DNA from: an uncultured Actinomycetes bacterium
GTDB taxonomy: Bacteria > Actinomycetota > Acidimicrobiia > Acidimicrobiales > RAAP-2
NCBI GenBank assembly: GCA_903893745.1
Contig: CAITNF010000004.1
Coordinates: forward strand, 1 to 64,000
Direction: 5' to 3'
DNA length: 64,000 bases
The notes under the pieces are model-generated. The model saw only the letters and a list, made by a program, of their open reading frames with translations, made no database searches and was not told the origin of the DNA. Shown one piece after another: positions 34,065 to 42,696 of this stretch; the first letter of the stretch is position 1, and each line of letters starts with the position of its first letter. The translations under genes were made by a program, and so were the position numbers.

Positions 34065-35552
34065 CTACCTGTCTAGCGCTTCTAGGAGTGCATTGGCGGT
34101 CGCACTCGTTTCTAGCAAGTGAGACGTCATAGCCTCCGTACCCTTTAGCGGATCGGCCATTGGCACCCTCTGGAGGGGCCCCGTTCCGAGGTCAAATACT
34201 AATGAATCCCAGTTCGCAGCAATCACTTGGTCAGGATAGCGAGCGACGCACTCACCTCGAAAAAAGGCCCGTGTCGTAGTCGGCGCCTTGTGAACCGCTT
34301 CACGTACAGCGATGCTCTCAAAGAGCACCCGTAGTCCGGCCCGTTGCGAAAGCGACCGCTCTGGGCGTAAATCGTGGTACTGCAGATCAATCGCCTGGAG
34401 TTTGGGATCATCACTAGCTAACTGATGGCGATCTCGGTAGCCCTCGATCAGACGAAGTTTGGCCACCCAGTCAATTCGGTCGGCCACTAGTTCACGGTTC
34501 GTGTGGAGACCATCAAGTAGCTCACGCCACTGTGTAAGGAGCATTTCAAGCTGGTCGGGCGGGGCCACCGCCTCACCACCTCTTCGTTCAACGTATGACC
34601 GGCAGAGTTCCCAGAACATATCTTGGAAGTCCCATGCGCAACGTACGGCTCCGTCTTCACACGCCACGGTAGTTTTCAATGACGTATCCAATGCGAATGC
34701 TCTGACGGCGTGCACTGGGTGACGCGGTGGACTCGGGAAGTTTGTGAGACCCTCGTCTTCGAGAGCCGCCAGTATCAGCGCCGTCGAACCAAGTTTGATG
34801 AACGTGGCAGTTTGACTCATATTGGCGTCGCCAATAATGACGTGTAGTCGGCGAAACCGCTCCGCATCCGCGTGAGGTTCATCTCGTGTGTTGACGATTG
34901 GTCGTTTCAGCGTCGTTTCAAGACCAACAACTTCTTCAAAGAACTCAGCTCGCTGGCTAATCTGAAACGAGGGTGACGCGCTGCGAGCGTCATCAGTCTC
35001 TGCACCAACTTTTCCCGCTCCAATAAGAATTTGTCGCGACACGAAATGCGGCACCATCGCTCGGACAATCTCAGCAAATTCAATTGAGCGGTCAACGAGA
35101 TAGTTCTCGTGGGTTCCGTACGAATTGCCTTTGCCGTCCGAATTATTCTTGTAAACCGTAATGCGGTCTGCGGAGTCGAGTATTTCGTTCGCCACCAGCA
35201 TCGATCGCCGTAACACCTCTTCGCCCGCTACGTCGTACAAAGTTGCCTCCAGTGGCGTACGACACTCCGGAGACGAGTACTCGGGGTGTGCGTGGTCAAC
35301 GTACAGACGGGCGCCATTGGTCAAAACAGTATTGGCGAGATGCGTTTCCACAATGGGGGCAAACGAGGTAAGACCCGGGAGTCCCCGAGCATCTAAATCT
35401 GGCGTTTCTCCGTCAAAGTCCCAGTTAATACGCGATCGTCCCTGCTGCGCATACGCGTTAACCAAGACGCTCGAAGCCAGAACGGGGTCACGGTCAGGTC
35501 CACCGGCAATTCCGAACTCGGTCTCAATTCCGAGAACCTTTTCAATGGCCAT
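34065..35552 (-). CDS. dop: depupylase/deamidase of Pup
   Basis: The 495-residue protein is the PafA paralogue Dop, which removes Pup from substrates (and deamidates Pup-Gln where needed). It has KVLGIETEFGIAGGPD, an N-terminal Dop-type insert, ARLYVDHAHPEYSSPECRT with the catalytic Asp, and SYGTHENYLVDR. Because the local Pup ends in Glu, its deamidase activity seems unnecessary and depupylation remains the likely role. It begins four bases after mpa. Confidence 0.95.
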   Translation of the reverse strand: MAIEKVLGIETEFGIAGGPDRDPVLASSVLVNAYAQQGRSRINWDFDGETPDLDARGLPGLTSFAPIVETHLANTVLTNGARLYVDHAHPEYSSPECRTPLEATLYDVAGEEVLRRSMLVANEILDSADRITVYKNNSDGKGNSYGTHENYLVDRSIEFAEIVRAMVPHFVSRQILIGAGKVGAETDDARSASPSFQISQRAEFFEEVVGLETTLKRPIVNTRDEPHADAERFRRLHVIIGDANMSQTATFIKLGSTALILAALEDEGLTNFPSPPRHPVHAVRAFALDTSLKTTVACEDGAVRCAWDFQDMFWELCRSYVERRGGEAVAPPDQLEMLLTQWRELLDGLHTNRELVADRIDWVAKLRLIEGYRDRHQLASDDPKLQAIDLQYHDLRPERSLSQRAGLRVLFESIAVREAVHKAPTTTRAFFRGECVARYPDQVIAANWDSLVFDLGTGPLQRVPMADPLKGTEAMTSHLLETSATANALLEALDR

Positions 35553-35556
35553 TTAT

Positions 35557-37302
35557 CTAGAGGTACTGACCCGTGCCGACGTGCTGTATGGATCGCCCGC
35601 CCTTGACCTCGGTCTCATCGCGGTTGATCAGGGTGCGGATGAATATGATCCGCTCCCCCTTCTTGCCCGATATTCGAGCCCAATCATCGGGATTAGTCGT
35701 ATTAGGCAAATCTTCATTTTCGCGGAACTCTTGTCGGATCGACTGAAGAAGATCATCGACGCGGATTCCCCGTCCCTGGTTCGAAATTTCGCGTTTGACG
35801 GCTAGCTTCTTCGCGCGACGAACGATGTTTTCGATCATCGCACCAGATGCGAAATCCTTAAAGTACAGAACTTCTTTGTCCCCACCCTGGTAGGTGACCT
35901 CCAGAAAACGATTTTCGTCGTCAACGAGGTACATATTCGCCACCGTCTCTTCAATCATGATTCGGATGGCCTTCTCGCGGTCCGCGCCTCCTGCATCCTT
36001 GACAAATTCTTCGTCGAGCGGCAAGTCGACATGCAGGTAGCGCTGAAAAATTTGAGCTGCAGCATCGGCATCGGGACGCTCGATCTTAATTTTGACGTCG
36101 AGTCGCCCCGGTCGAAGAATCGCTGGATCGATTAGGTCCTCGCGATTCGTGGCACCGATGATGATTACGTCACGCAATGACTCGACTCCGTCGATTTCGG
36201 CCAGGAGTTGAGGCACAATGGTCGACTCCATGTCCGAACTGATACCTGTTCCTCTCGTGCGGAAAAGTGAATCCATCTCGTCGAAGAAAATGATTACGGG
36301 TACGCCTTCTTCAGCTTTTTCCCGCGCCCGCTGAAACACCACTCGGATTTGACGTTCCGTTTCACCAACGTATTTATTGAGTAACTCGGGCCCTTTGATA
36401 TTCAAGAAATAGGAACGAACGTTGTGGTTGCCCCGAAGCTCGCTGACCTTTGTAGCCAGGGAATTGGCCACTGCCTTGGCAATGAGTGTCTTGCCACAGC
36501 CAGGAGGACCGTAAAGAAGAATCCCCTTTGGCGCTGGCAGCTCATAGTCCTGAAACAGCGCACGATGCAGGTAAGGCAGTTCTACGGCGTCAGTAATCGA
36601 CTCAATTTGGGCGTCAAGTCCTCCAACATCGTCATAACTAATATCGGGAACTTCTTCGAGAACTAGCTCCTCCGCTTCTTGGCGAAGAAGTTTTTCGGTT
36701 AACAGATTGGACCGCAGGTCGAGGAGTATCGCGTCGCCACTTCGTAGTCGCACGTCACGCAATGAATCGGCAATCTCCACGACGCGTTCTTCGTCGGTGC
36801 GTCCATAAATTAGGACTCTCCGATCGTCTAGGACTTCTTTGACGGTGACGACCTCGCCCTGTCCGTCAGCGTCACGAACTCCAATAACGGTGAATGAGTC
36901 ATTAAGGACCACTTCGTTTCCACGATGAATCTGGCCGGGGTCAATCGCGGGGTGCAAGGCCACTCGCATCTTTCGACCCGTCGCGAATATGTCCACCGTT
37001 CCGTCATCATTGAAATCAACAAATGTGCCATACGCCGCGGGCGGTTGAGTCAGTTTTTCTACTTCCTCTCGTAGTGCGGCAATCTGATCGCGAGTCTGCT
37101 GAATGGTGATGGTCAGTTTCTCGTTGTTGGACCGAGTTTGGGACAACTGGCCGCGTGACTCAAGCAGCTGCTCCTCGAGTAACTCGATACGCCGGTACGC
37201 CGATTCCACGTCGTTCTCAGTTCGTTCCCGAGGGCCGCTGACCACGATTGCCTCATTGTCGATGCCTTCTGAGTCTTCGAAGGGTGGCTCACTTGGATTC
37301 AT
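35557..37302 (-). CDS. mpa: proteasome-activating AAA ATPase (Mpa/ARC)
   Basis: The 581-residue ATPase unfolds pupylated proteins for the proteasome. It has a coiled coil (about 32-86) that binds Pup, a double OB region (about 90-210), and an AAA domain with Walker A GPPGCGKT (265-272) and Walker B DEMD (341-344). It ends in GTGQYL, whose penultimate Tyr docks into the 20S alpha ring. It is the first gene of the pupylation operon; the leaderless start at ATG 37302 is divergent from the ferredoxin gene. Confidence 0.96.
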   Translation of the reverse strand: MNPSEPPFEDSEGIDNEAIVVSGPRERTENDVESAYRRIELLEEQLLESRGQLSQTRSNNEKLTITIQQTRDQIAALREEVEKLTQPPAAYGTFVDFNDDGTVDIFATGRKMRVALHPAIDPGQIHRGNEVVLNDSFTVIGVRDADGQGEVVTVKEVLDDRRVLIYGRTDEERVVEIADSLRDVRLRSGDAILLDLRSNLLTEKLLRQEAEELVLEEVPDISYDDVGGLDAQIESITDAVELPYLHRALFQDYELPAPKGILLYGPPGCGKTLIAKAVANSLATKVSELRGNHNVRSYFLNIKGPELLNKYVGETERQIRVVFQRAREKAEEGVPVIIFFDEMDSLFRTRGTGISSDMESTIVPQLLAEIDGVESLRDVIIIGATNREDLIDPAILRPGRLDVKIKIERPDADAAAQIFQRYLHVDLPLDEEFVKDAGGADREKAIRIMIEETVANMYLVDDENRFLEVTYQGGDKEVLYFKDFASGAMIENIVRRAKKLAVKREISNQGRGIRVDDLLQSIRQEFRENEDLPNTTNPDDWARISGKKGERIIFIRTLINRDETEVKGGRSIQHVGTGQYL

Positions 37303-37308
37303 AAACTC

Positions 37309-37314
37309 ACCATA
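37309..37314 (-). promoter_or_regulatory. -10 box TATGGT, leaderless start of mpa operon
   Basis: On the minus strand TATGGT is followed by six bases and ATG 37302. As the next genes on this strand follow closely, this may drive mpa through helY. Confidence 0.5.
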
Positions 37315-37400
37315 GGTGAAGTACCGGTCCGCTGAAAGTCACGCTTTCTGGGGCTCGCGGCTAAAGTAATCACAGGCAAGTTTCTAGGGAGGACCAGGCA

Positions 37401-37637
37401 ATGAAGGTGTGGATCGATCAAGACCTTTGTACGGGTGACGGACTGTGTGAGGAAATATGTCCCTCGGTATTCACCCTGCTCGATGACGGGCTTGCCTACG
37501 TGAAGCAAGGCACTGATGTCCTGAGCGCGCCAGGAGGTGCGGACGGCTTAGCCGTGGTTCCGCCAGAGTTTGAAGACGCCGTTGTGGAAGCCTCCGAAGA
37601 ATGCCCAGGCGAGTGCATCTTTATTGACCGCAGTTAG
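37401..37637 (+). CDS. small ferredoxin
   Basis: The 78-residue ferredoxin has C10-x5-C16-x3-C20-P (DLCTGDGLCEEICPSVF) and a C-terminal ECPGECIFID. The first part is typical of single-cluster actinobacterial ferredoxins; a Cys at the third position and extra Cys near the end allow a [4Fe-4S] instead of a [3Fe-4S] cluster. Redox partner unknown. AGGGAGG lies 10 bases before ATG. Its stop shares TTAG with the convergent trmI. Confidence 0.9.
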   Translation: MKVWIDQDLCTGDGLCEEICPSVFTLLDDGLAYVKQGTDVLSAPGGADGLAVVPPEFEDAVVEASEECPGECIFIDRS

Positions 37638-38416
37638 TCCAGCGGTTGACGGCCGACTAGTCGTCGTGCCGAAGTTAAAAATCCAGTGTGCGCAACCATT
37701 CGATGATCGGGGCGCACTGATCGCCCGTCGATGTGCCAAGTACGGCGTAATATTTCGACGGTTTCTTCCATTCCGAAACTAAATTGACGCAGCGTTTCTC
37801 GAAGCAACTGAGTTTGATTAATTGTCGGTAAATAAGCCAAGAAAATACCACCCGGTCGAAGCGCTTTAATTGCGTGTTCAACCACCGCATACGGCTCGGG
37901 CATGTCGAGGATGATGCGATCGAGATCTTGTTCATCGATGCCAAGGGTTACATCACGAATCTCAATTTTGTACGAGACATCGGTGCCGAGCATCTCGTGA
38001 ACATTCTTGGTTGCTTGCAACGCGAAGTCTTCACGGATTTCGTAACCCGTCACGAGCGCGCCAGCTCGCAACAAGGTCATCGAAAGTGCTCCAGATCCCA
38101 CCCCCGCCTCCAGCACTCTCATGCCTGGCCCAATATCGGCCTGCAAGAGAATCGCTCCGAGATCTTTCGGGTAGATAACTTGCGCCCCTCGGGGCATTTT
38201 GAGCACTACGTCAGCCAATGTGGGACGCAGCACAATAAAACTTCGCTCGGCGTTGCCCTTCACGGTAGAACCTTCGGGCGCCCCAATGAGATCATCGTGC
38301 TGGACAATGCCCGCATGCGTATGGAATGCCGAGCCCTCACGGAGCGTAATCAAATAGCGACGATCCTTCCCGTCGATGAGCATGACGCGCTCGCCCACTT
38401 GCAGATTTGCGTTCAC
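37634..38416 (-). CDS. trmI: tRNA (adenine-N1)-methyltransferase
   Basis: The 260-residue SAM-dependent enzyme methylates A58 in the T-loop of tRNA. Family features are VGERVMLIDGKDRRYLI at the N-terminus, SAM motif VLEAGVGSGALSMTLLRAG, and LDMPEPYAVVEHAIKALRPGG for the catalytic Asp region. It starts at GTG 38416, overlapping the 53-aa gene as GTGA. trmI beside the proteasome genes is conserved in actinobacteria (Rv2118c). Confidence 0.95.
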   Translation of the reverse strand: MNANLQVGERVMLIDGKDRRYLITLREGSAFHTHAGIVQHDDLIGAPEGSTVKGNAERSFIVLRPTLADVVLKMPRGAQVIYPKDLGAILLQADIGPGMRVLEAGVGSGALSMTLLRAGALVTGYEIREDFALQATKNVHEMLGTDVSYKIEIRDVTLGIDEQDLDRIILDMPEPYAVVEHAIKALRPGGIFLAYLPTINQTQLLRETLRQFSFGMEETVEILRRTWHIDGRSVRPDHRMVAHTGFLTSARRLVGRQPLD

Positions 38417-38574
38417 AAAGCCTTCCCATTTCGATTGGAGGCGCTAACCGTTTTACGCCGATCCGCTCGGCGAAGCACTACGAGAACTCCGGCCAGAGTT
38501 AGCCACTTCCACGAGCGGTGGCGAAGGGCACGGGCAAAAAAGTTGGCCGATACGAGACGTAGGAGGAACTTCAT
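38413..38574 (-). CDS. 53-residue small membrane protein, coupled to trmI
   Basis: This short gene encodes MKFLLRLVSANFFARALRHR plus a hydrophobic segment (about 24-34, WLTLAGVLVVL) and a basic tail. Its ATG overlaps the stop of the gene before as TAATG, and its stop overlaps trmI as GTGA. Both junctions are the kind used throughout this window for real operon genes, and the frame is intact between them. It is likely a small membrane-associated protein. Function unknown. Confidence 0.7.
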   Translation of the reverse strand: MKFLLRLVSANFFARALRHRSWKWLTLAGVLVVLRRADRRKTVSASNRNGKAL

Positions 38575-38771
38575 TACGAGCGTGACTTATGGGTACGTCG
38601 TTGACGCCGCTTCAGGCGACCCCATAGGTAGCCAGTGAGCAAACCGCCCACACCGGCCACCGCAATGTTCGCGCCGTCGCCATTTGAGGGTAAATCCGCG
38701 ATGCTATCCACCGGAACCAGCGCTCGGAGGGAGTTCTCTAACTGACGTCGAGTTTCAGATCGATTCGTCAA
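38574..38771 (-). CDS. 65-residue small protein with C-terminal membrane segment
   Basis: The frame starts at TTG 38771, overlapping the stop of the holin-like gene as TTGA, and ends at 38574 as TAATG with the 53-aa gene. It has a polar N-terminus (TNRSETRRQLENSLRALV), a Gly-rich segment (NIAVAGVGGLLTGYLWG) that may be a membrane helix, and a strongly basic tail. Alternative upstream starts would overlap the previous gene by over 100 bases. It may act with the holin-like protein. Not recognised. Confidence 0.6.
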   Translation of the reverse strand: MTNRSETRRQLENSLRALVPVDSIADLPSNGDGANIAVAGVGGLLTGYLWGRLKRRQRRTHKSRS

Positions 38772-39121
38772 CGCGATCCCTTGAGTCGCCGCTTTGCGTT
38801 GCCACTCACTACACGCCACAGTGTCAAACCAAAAGCCAACGCGGCGATAACGGCCACAATGAGGTACGGCAGCCATGACAGTGATCCTTGGAAGACTCGA
38901 AACTGTTCTTGAAGAAATCGCAGCACTGCGAGTAGAAGCAGCACCAAACCGAAGCCGACAAACAGGCTGCCCAGTGCCCCGAAGGCGGCAAAGCGGACCA
39001 TATCCTTCAGTGGCTGCAGCGTCTCTTCTTTAATGTAACGAACGGCCAGATCTCGAATTTCTTCAAAATCTCGTTGCAACGAGGCACCGCGCATCAACTT
39101 GCGCCAAGCGGGTATCTTCAC
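38768..39121 (-). CDS. phage-holin-superfamily (DUF1469-like) membrane protein
   Basis: The 117-residue protein has two membrane helices (about 48-70 and 84-104) after a charged N-terminal helix, with an amphipathic region between. This is the layout of Actinobacteria-typical holin superfamily III/DUF1469 proteins, which are not phage genes. It starts at GTG 39121 from its own leaderless promoter and leads the chain of small genes to trmI. Confidence 0.7.
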   Translation of the reverse strand: MKIPAWRKLMRGASLQRDFEEIRDLAVRYIKEETLQPLKDMVRFAAFGALGSLFVGFGLVLLLLAVLRFLQEQFRVFQGSLSWLPYLIVAVIAALAFGLTLWRVVSGNAKRRLKGSR

Positions 39122-39127
39122 AGTTCC

Positions 39128-39133
39128 AGCCTA
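39128..39133 (-). promoter_or_regulatory. -10 box TAGGCT, leaderless start of holin-like to trmI operon
   Basis: On the minus strand TAGGCT is followed by six bases and GTG 39121; it lies just after the thioesterase stop. Confidence 0.5.
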
Positions 39134-39134
39134 G

Positions 39135-39527
39135 TCATCGGTCTTTTGTGAGGTACGTAGAACTGGCGGTGGCCACCAATCGGTCGAGTTCGTCAGTAAT
39201 ACGAGCTTCCACGAATGAGATTGCCGCGCCAGCTTTCAGGACCTTGGCGCTACAGGTCAGCAATGACCCCGGGCTAACCGGCCGCAGAAGCGAAACCTTC
39301 ATCTCTGTATTAGCAACCGAAACTTTACGATTGACCGAAGCCGTCACCACCGAAGCCCCCATCGCTGAGTCAGCCATCGCCGCCAAAAACCCGCCTTGAA
39401 GGATGCCAGCCGGATTGAGAAAGCGGTCGTCTACCTTCATGGTCCACACGGATCGCCCCGGCGTCGACTTATCCGTGCAAATTAGTCCAAGCGAGAGGTC
39501 GCAGTTTGGGGGAATTTGCAGCGCCAC
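39135..39527 (-). CDS. PaaI-family hotdog thioesterase
   Basis: The 130-residue single-hotdog protein has LNPAGILQGGFLAAMADSAMG, which includes the catalytic-region motif of PaaI-type acyl-CoA thioesterases (the usual HGG His is replaced by Q in LQGG). A C-terminal beta strand segment AISFVEARITDE fits. Substrate unknown. It starts at GTG 39527, 63 bases from the divergent tkt. Confidence 0.88.
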   Translation of the reverse strand: MALQIPPNCDLSLGLICTDKSTPGRSVWTMKVDDRFLNPAGILQGGFLAAMADSAMGASVVTASVNRKVSVANTEMKVSLLRPVSPGSLLTCSAKVLKAGAAISFVEARITDELDRLVATASSTYLTKDR

Positions 39528-39533
39528 AGTTCA

Positions 39534-39539
39534 AGGTTA
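39534..39539 (-). promoter_or_regulatory. -10 box TAACCT, leaderless start of thioesterase
   Basis: On the minus strand TAACCT is followed by six bases and GTG 39527. Confidence 0.5.
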
Positions 39540-39576
39540 CAACCAGCACCTCCCATCATTCGTACCGGAAATTCAC

Positions 39577-39582
39577 TACTGT
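39577..39582 (+). promoter_or_regulatory. -10 box TACTGT, leaderless start of tkt
   Basis: TACTGT, seven bases, then ATG 39590. This supports that ATG over one at 39506, which would lie inside the divergent thioesterase gene. Confidence 0.5.
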
Positions 39583-39589
39583 CGTAGCC

Positions 39590-41587
39590 ATGAGTGACCA
39601 AATGTTCTCGGGAGCTACTGAACTGGAAGGTCGAGTTATCCGCGAAATCATGGCCCTCGCTATGGACGCACCGGCCGCGGCAAATTCGGGACATAGTGGG
39701 ACCGCTATGGCCCTCGCACCGCTGGGTGTTGCGTTGTTCTCACGAGTACTTCGTCATGATCCGACCGACGCTCACTGGATTGATCGAGATAGGTTCATTC
39801 TCAGTTGTGGCCATGCATCAATCTTGCAGTACGGACTCGCCCATAGTTTTGGCTACGACCTCACCGAGGATGACTTACGTGGATTTCGTAGGCCGCACTC
39901 ACGCACACCGGGGCATCCCGAAAGTGGACTCACACCTACAGTTGAGGTCACTACGGGACCATTGGGACAGGGAATCGCCAATGGAGTAGGTATGGCTATC
40001 GCCGAGCGAATTCTCCGTAGCGATTACGGGCCAGAGTTAATCGATCATCGTACTTGGGTCATTGCCGGTGACGGATGCCTCGAAGAAGGCATTAGTCACG
40101 AAGCCGCTTCATTGGCTGGATCGTTAGGTCTGGATCGTTTGACGGTTTTTTATGACGACAATCACATCACTATTGATGGTCCTACCGAATTAGCGTTGCG
40201 CGATGACGTGGTGGCACGCTTTGGCTCGTACGGCTGGCACGTTATTAACATCGGTGAGCAAGCGAATAATCTGGATGCCATTGAGCGCGCGATAAGCGAT
40301 GCAAAAGCCGAACTAACACGACCAACCTTGATTGTCGTGCGATCGCACATTGGCTTTCCTTCTCCAGAGATGATGGACCGAAGAGAAGCTCACGGTTCTC
40401 CATTTTCCGCGTCAACTATTAGCGTCGTTAAAGACATTTTGGGACTTCCTAATGAACCGTTCAGCTTCGATGAAACTCTCCCCCTCCAGGTTGTTGACTC
40501 CTTAGGTCGCCAGCGCGCCGAGCACGCAGCGTGGAGCGCTCGTCTCGTGGCGGCCGGGTCAATCGGTGACCAACTTTTAACTCAGTTCCAAACGTCGGGT
40601 GCGGCCCAGACCACGATTGTCGCTGAACCATTCGACGCCGGATCAATGGTGGCTACTCGCAAAGCCCTACAACGAGCTGTTGATGTGCTGGCCCCGCACA
40701 CGCCTGGGCTGACGGCTGGTTCAGCGGACTTAACTGACAACACGGGAGTGATTCTCAAAGAGGGCGCCGTGCAGAGCGCGGCGCAGCCGGGTGGACGACA
40801 GATTTACTACGGCGTACGCGAGTTCGCGATGGGTGCAATCATGGTTGGCCAAGCGCTCCATGGCGGTCTTCGTCCGATGGGGTCGACCTTTTTTGTCTTT
40901 AGTGACTATGTTCGACCCGCCATTCGCCTCGCCGCTTTGAGCGAAGCTGGAGTGCTGTTCGTCTTCACCCACGACTCGGTAGGCGTTGGCGAGGACGGCC
41001 CCACTCACCAACCCGTAGAGCAATTGATGGCTCTCCGAGCGATGCCGCAGTTGCACGTTGTTCGACCTTCGGACGCGAACGAAACCACAGAATTTATCGC
41101 TCGATACATGAGCGATAAACATCCGGCTCCAACAGCTCTTATTCTTTCTCGGCAAGATATGCCGGTTCTGCAGAGTTCTGACGCAGAGACCTCACGCAGC
41201 GGAGCCGTTCGGGGTGGTTACGTAGTTCGTGAAAACGAGGCTGCCGTTTTCACCCTGGTAGGTACTGGTTCGGAGTTAGGACTCTGCTTAGAGGCGAACG
41301 ACCAACTCCACACGCAAGGTATTGCGACGCGGGTCGTTGCGCTGCCCTGCTGGCGCTGTTTTGATGAACAACCCCTTGAGTATCGCAACAAAGTACTGCG
41401 TAGGACTATCCCCTCTGTTGCTATTGAGGCTGGTGCCACTTTGGGTTGGACTCGCTATGTCGACGACGCAATCGGTATCGATACCTTCGGAATTTCAGCT
41501 CCCGGATCGTACGTATTCGACTATTTCAACATCACGTCGTCAACGATTGTTGAACATGTCGCACAGTGGTTGCAGCGCCTGTCATGA
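39590..41587 (+). CDS. tkt: transketolase
   Basis: The 665-residue ThDP enzyme transfers two-carbon units in the pentose phosphate pathway. It has DAPAAANSGHSGTAMALAPL at the N-terminus, TGPLGQGIANGVGMA, GDGCLEEGISHEAASLAG (ThDP/metal loop) and HDSVGVGEDGPTHQPVEQ. An ATG at 39590 gives the usual length. It is the first gene of tkt-tal-pgi; the stop overlaps tal as ATGA. Confidence 0.95.
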   Translation: MSDQMFSGATELEGRVIREIMALAMDAPAAANSGHSGTAMALAPLGVALFSRVLRHDPTDAHWIDRDRFILSCGHASILQYGLAHSFGYDLTEDDLRGFRRPHSRTPGHPESGLTPTVEVTTGPLGQGIANGVGMAIAERILRSDYGPELIDHRTWVIAGDGCLEEGISHEAASLAGSLGLDRLTVFYDDNHITIDGPTELALRDDVVARFGSYGWHVINIGEQANNLDAIERAISDAKAELTRPTLIVVRSHIGFPSPEMMDRREAHGSPFSASTISVVKDILGLPNEPFSFDETLPLQVVDSLGRQRAEHAAWSARLVAAGSIGDQLLTQFQTSGAAQTTIVAEPFDAGSMVATRKALQRAVDVLAPHTPGLTAGSADLTDNTGVILKEGAVQSAAQPGGRQIYYGVREFAMGAIMVGQALHGGLRPMGSTFFVFSDYVRPAIRLAALSEAGVLFVFTHDSVGVGEDGPTHQPVEQLMALRAMPQLHVVRPSDANETTEFIARYMSDKHPAPTALILSRQDMPVLQSSDAETSRSGAVRGGYVVRENEAAVFTLVGTGSELGLCLEANDQLHTQGIATRVVALPCWRCFDEQPLEYRNKVLRRTIPSVAIEAGATLGWTRYVDDAIGIDTFGISAPGSYVFDYFNITSSTIVEHVAQWLQRLS

Positions 41588-42696
41588 CGTTACTCAACGA
41601 CCTCTATGACAGTTACGGTCAGAGTCCGTGGATTGACAACATTAGACGTGAGTGGTTAGCCGATGGAACACTGACCAGACTCGTCGAGCAGGGCGTTCGT
41701 GGCGTTACGTCGAATCCCGCAATTTTCGCCAAAGCCCTCAGCACATCGACCGCCTATGACTCTTATCTGGCCTCTTTGAGCGCCGTGGACCCCGAAGTTA
41801 TTTTCGAGCGGTTAGCGGTCGAAGATGTCCGCGATGCTTGCGACGTACTGGCGTCGGTCTATCAATCATCGACTCTCGACTTTGACCATGGGGTCCGTCG
41901 GTACGCGGACGGCTTTGTTTCGCTCGAGGTATCGCCTCGCCTCGCTCACGACACGACCGCCACCATTGAGGCCGCACAACGGCTCGCCAGCGCAGTGGAA
42001 CGGGAAAATCTCATGGTGAAGATTCCCGCCACCGTAGAAGGGCTACCTGCGGTATCGGCGGTGCTGGCCGCCGGGATCAACGTCAACGTGACGCTCATAT
42101 TCTCCCTCGAGCGCTACGCAGAAGTAATCACTGCTTGGCTTAGCGGGCTAGAAGGAGCCGTCCGCAACGGTCACGATATTCGTCGCCTGGCGAGTGTGGC
42201 GTCGTTCTTCGTCTCGCGCGTCGACGCCGCGGTTGATCCCATGTTGCCCACCGACGATCAGCGCCGAGGTAAAACAGCCATTGCCCAGGTTGCCGCGGCT
42301 TATGAGTTGTACCTACTACGCACGTCTGAAGATCGAACACAGCGGCTTCTCGCGCAAGGGGCCCAGGTGCAGCGTCCCTTATGGGCATCCACCTCGCCCA
42401 AGGATCCGCTGTACGACGATCTCTTGTACGTCGACGGCATTGTGGGCGACGAGACAGTCAACACCATGCCCGATGCCACTCTGGCAACCACATTGAAGCG
42501 TGGTGACTTCAAGAAATCCCTATTGGTTGATTCCGCAATTCGAGCCAGCACGTCATCGGCGCTTCAAGAACTCCCCTCGTCGGTGGTGCTCGAAGAGGTG
42601 ACCACGAAACTAGAAATCGATGGCGTGGCGTCCTTTGTTACTTCCTATGAAGAGTTACTCGGCACCGTCGCGAAAAAGCTCTCTGGAATCTTTTAA
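41584..42696 (+). CDS. tal: transaldolase
   Basis: The 370-residue enzyme transfers three-carbon units between sugar phosphates. It has SPWIDNIRREWLADG near the start, GVRGVTSNPAIFAKAL, the Schiff-base Lys in NLMVKIPATVEG, and ASTSPKDPLYDDLLYVD. This form is the longer TalB-like actinobacterial type. Its start overlaps the tkt stop, and its stop overlaps pgi as TAATG. In some bacteria tal and pgi are fused into one gene; here they are separate. Confidence 0.94.
   Translation: MTLLNDLYDSYGQSPWIDNIRREWLADGTLTRLVEQGVRGVTSNPAIFAKALSTSTAYDSYLASLSAVDPEVIFERLAVEDVRDACDVLASVYQSSTLDFDHGVRRYADGFVSLEVSPRLAHDTTATIEAAQRLASAVERENLMVKIPATVEGLPAVSAVLAAGINVNVTLIFSLERYAEVITAWLSGLEGAVRNGHDIRRLASVASFFVSRVDAAVDPMLPTDDQRRGKTAIAQVAAAYELYLLRTSEDRTQRLLAQGAQVQRPLWASTSPKDPLYDDLLYVDGIVGDETVNTMPDATLATTLKRGDFKKSLLVDSAIRASTSSALQELPSSVVLEEVTTKLEIDGVASFVTSYEELLGTVAKKLSGIF

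Noticed and set aside
37874-38638. 254-codon plus-strand frame over trmI
   Set aside because: It is antisense to trmI, whose SAM motif and operon overlaps are unambiguous.
38768-39121. holin-like gene as a sign of a prophage
   Set aside because: No other phage genes occur nearby, and this two-helix family is common in normal actinobacterial chromosomes.
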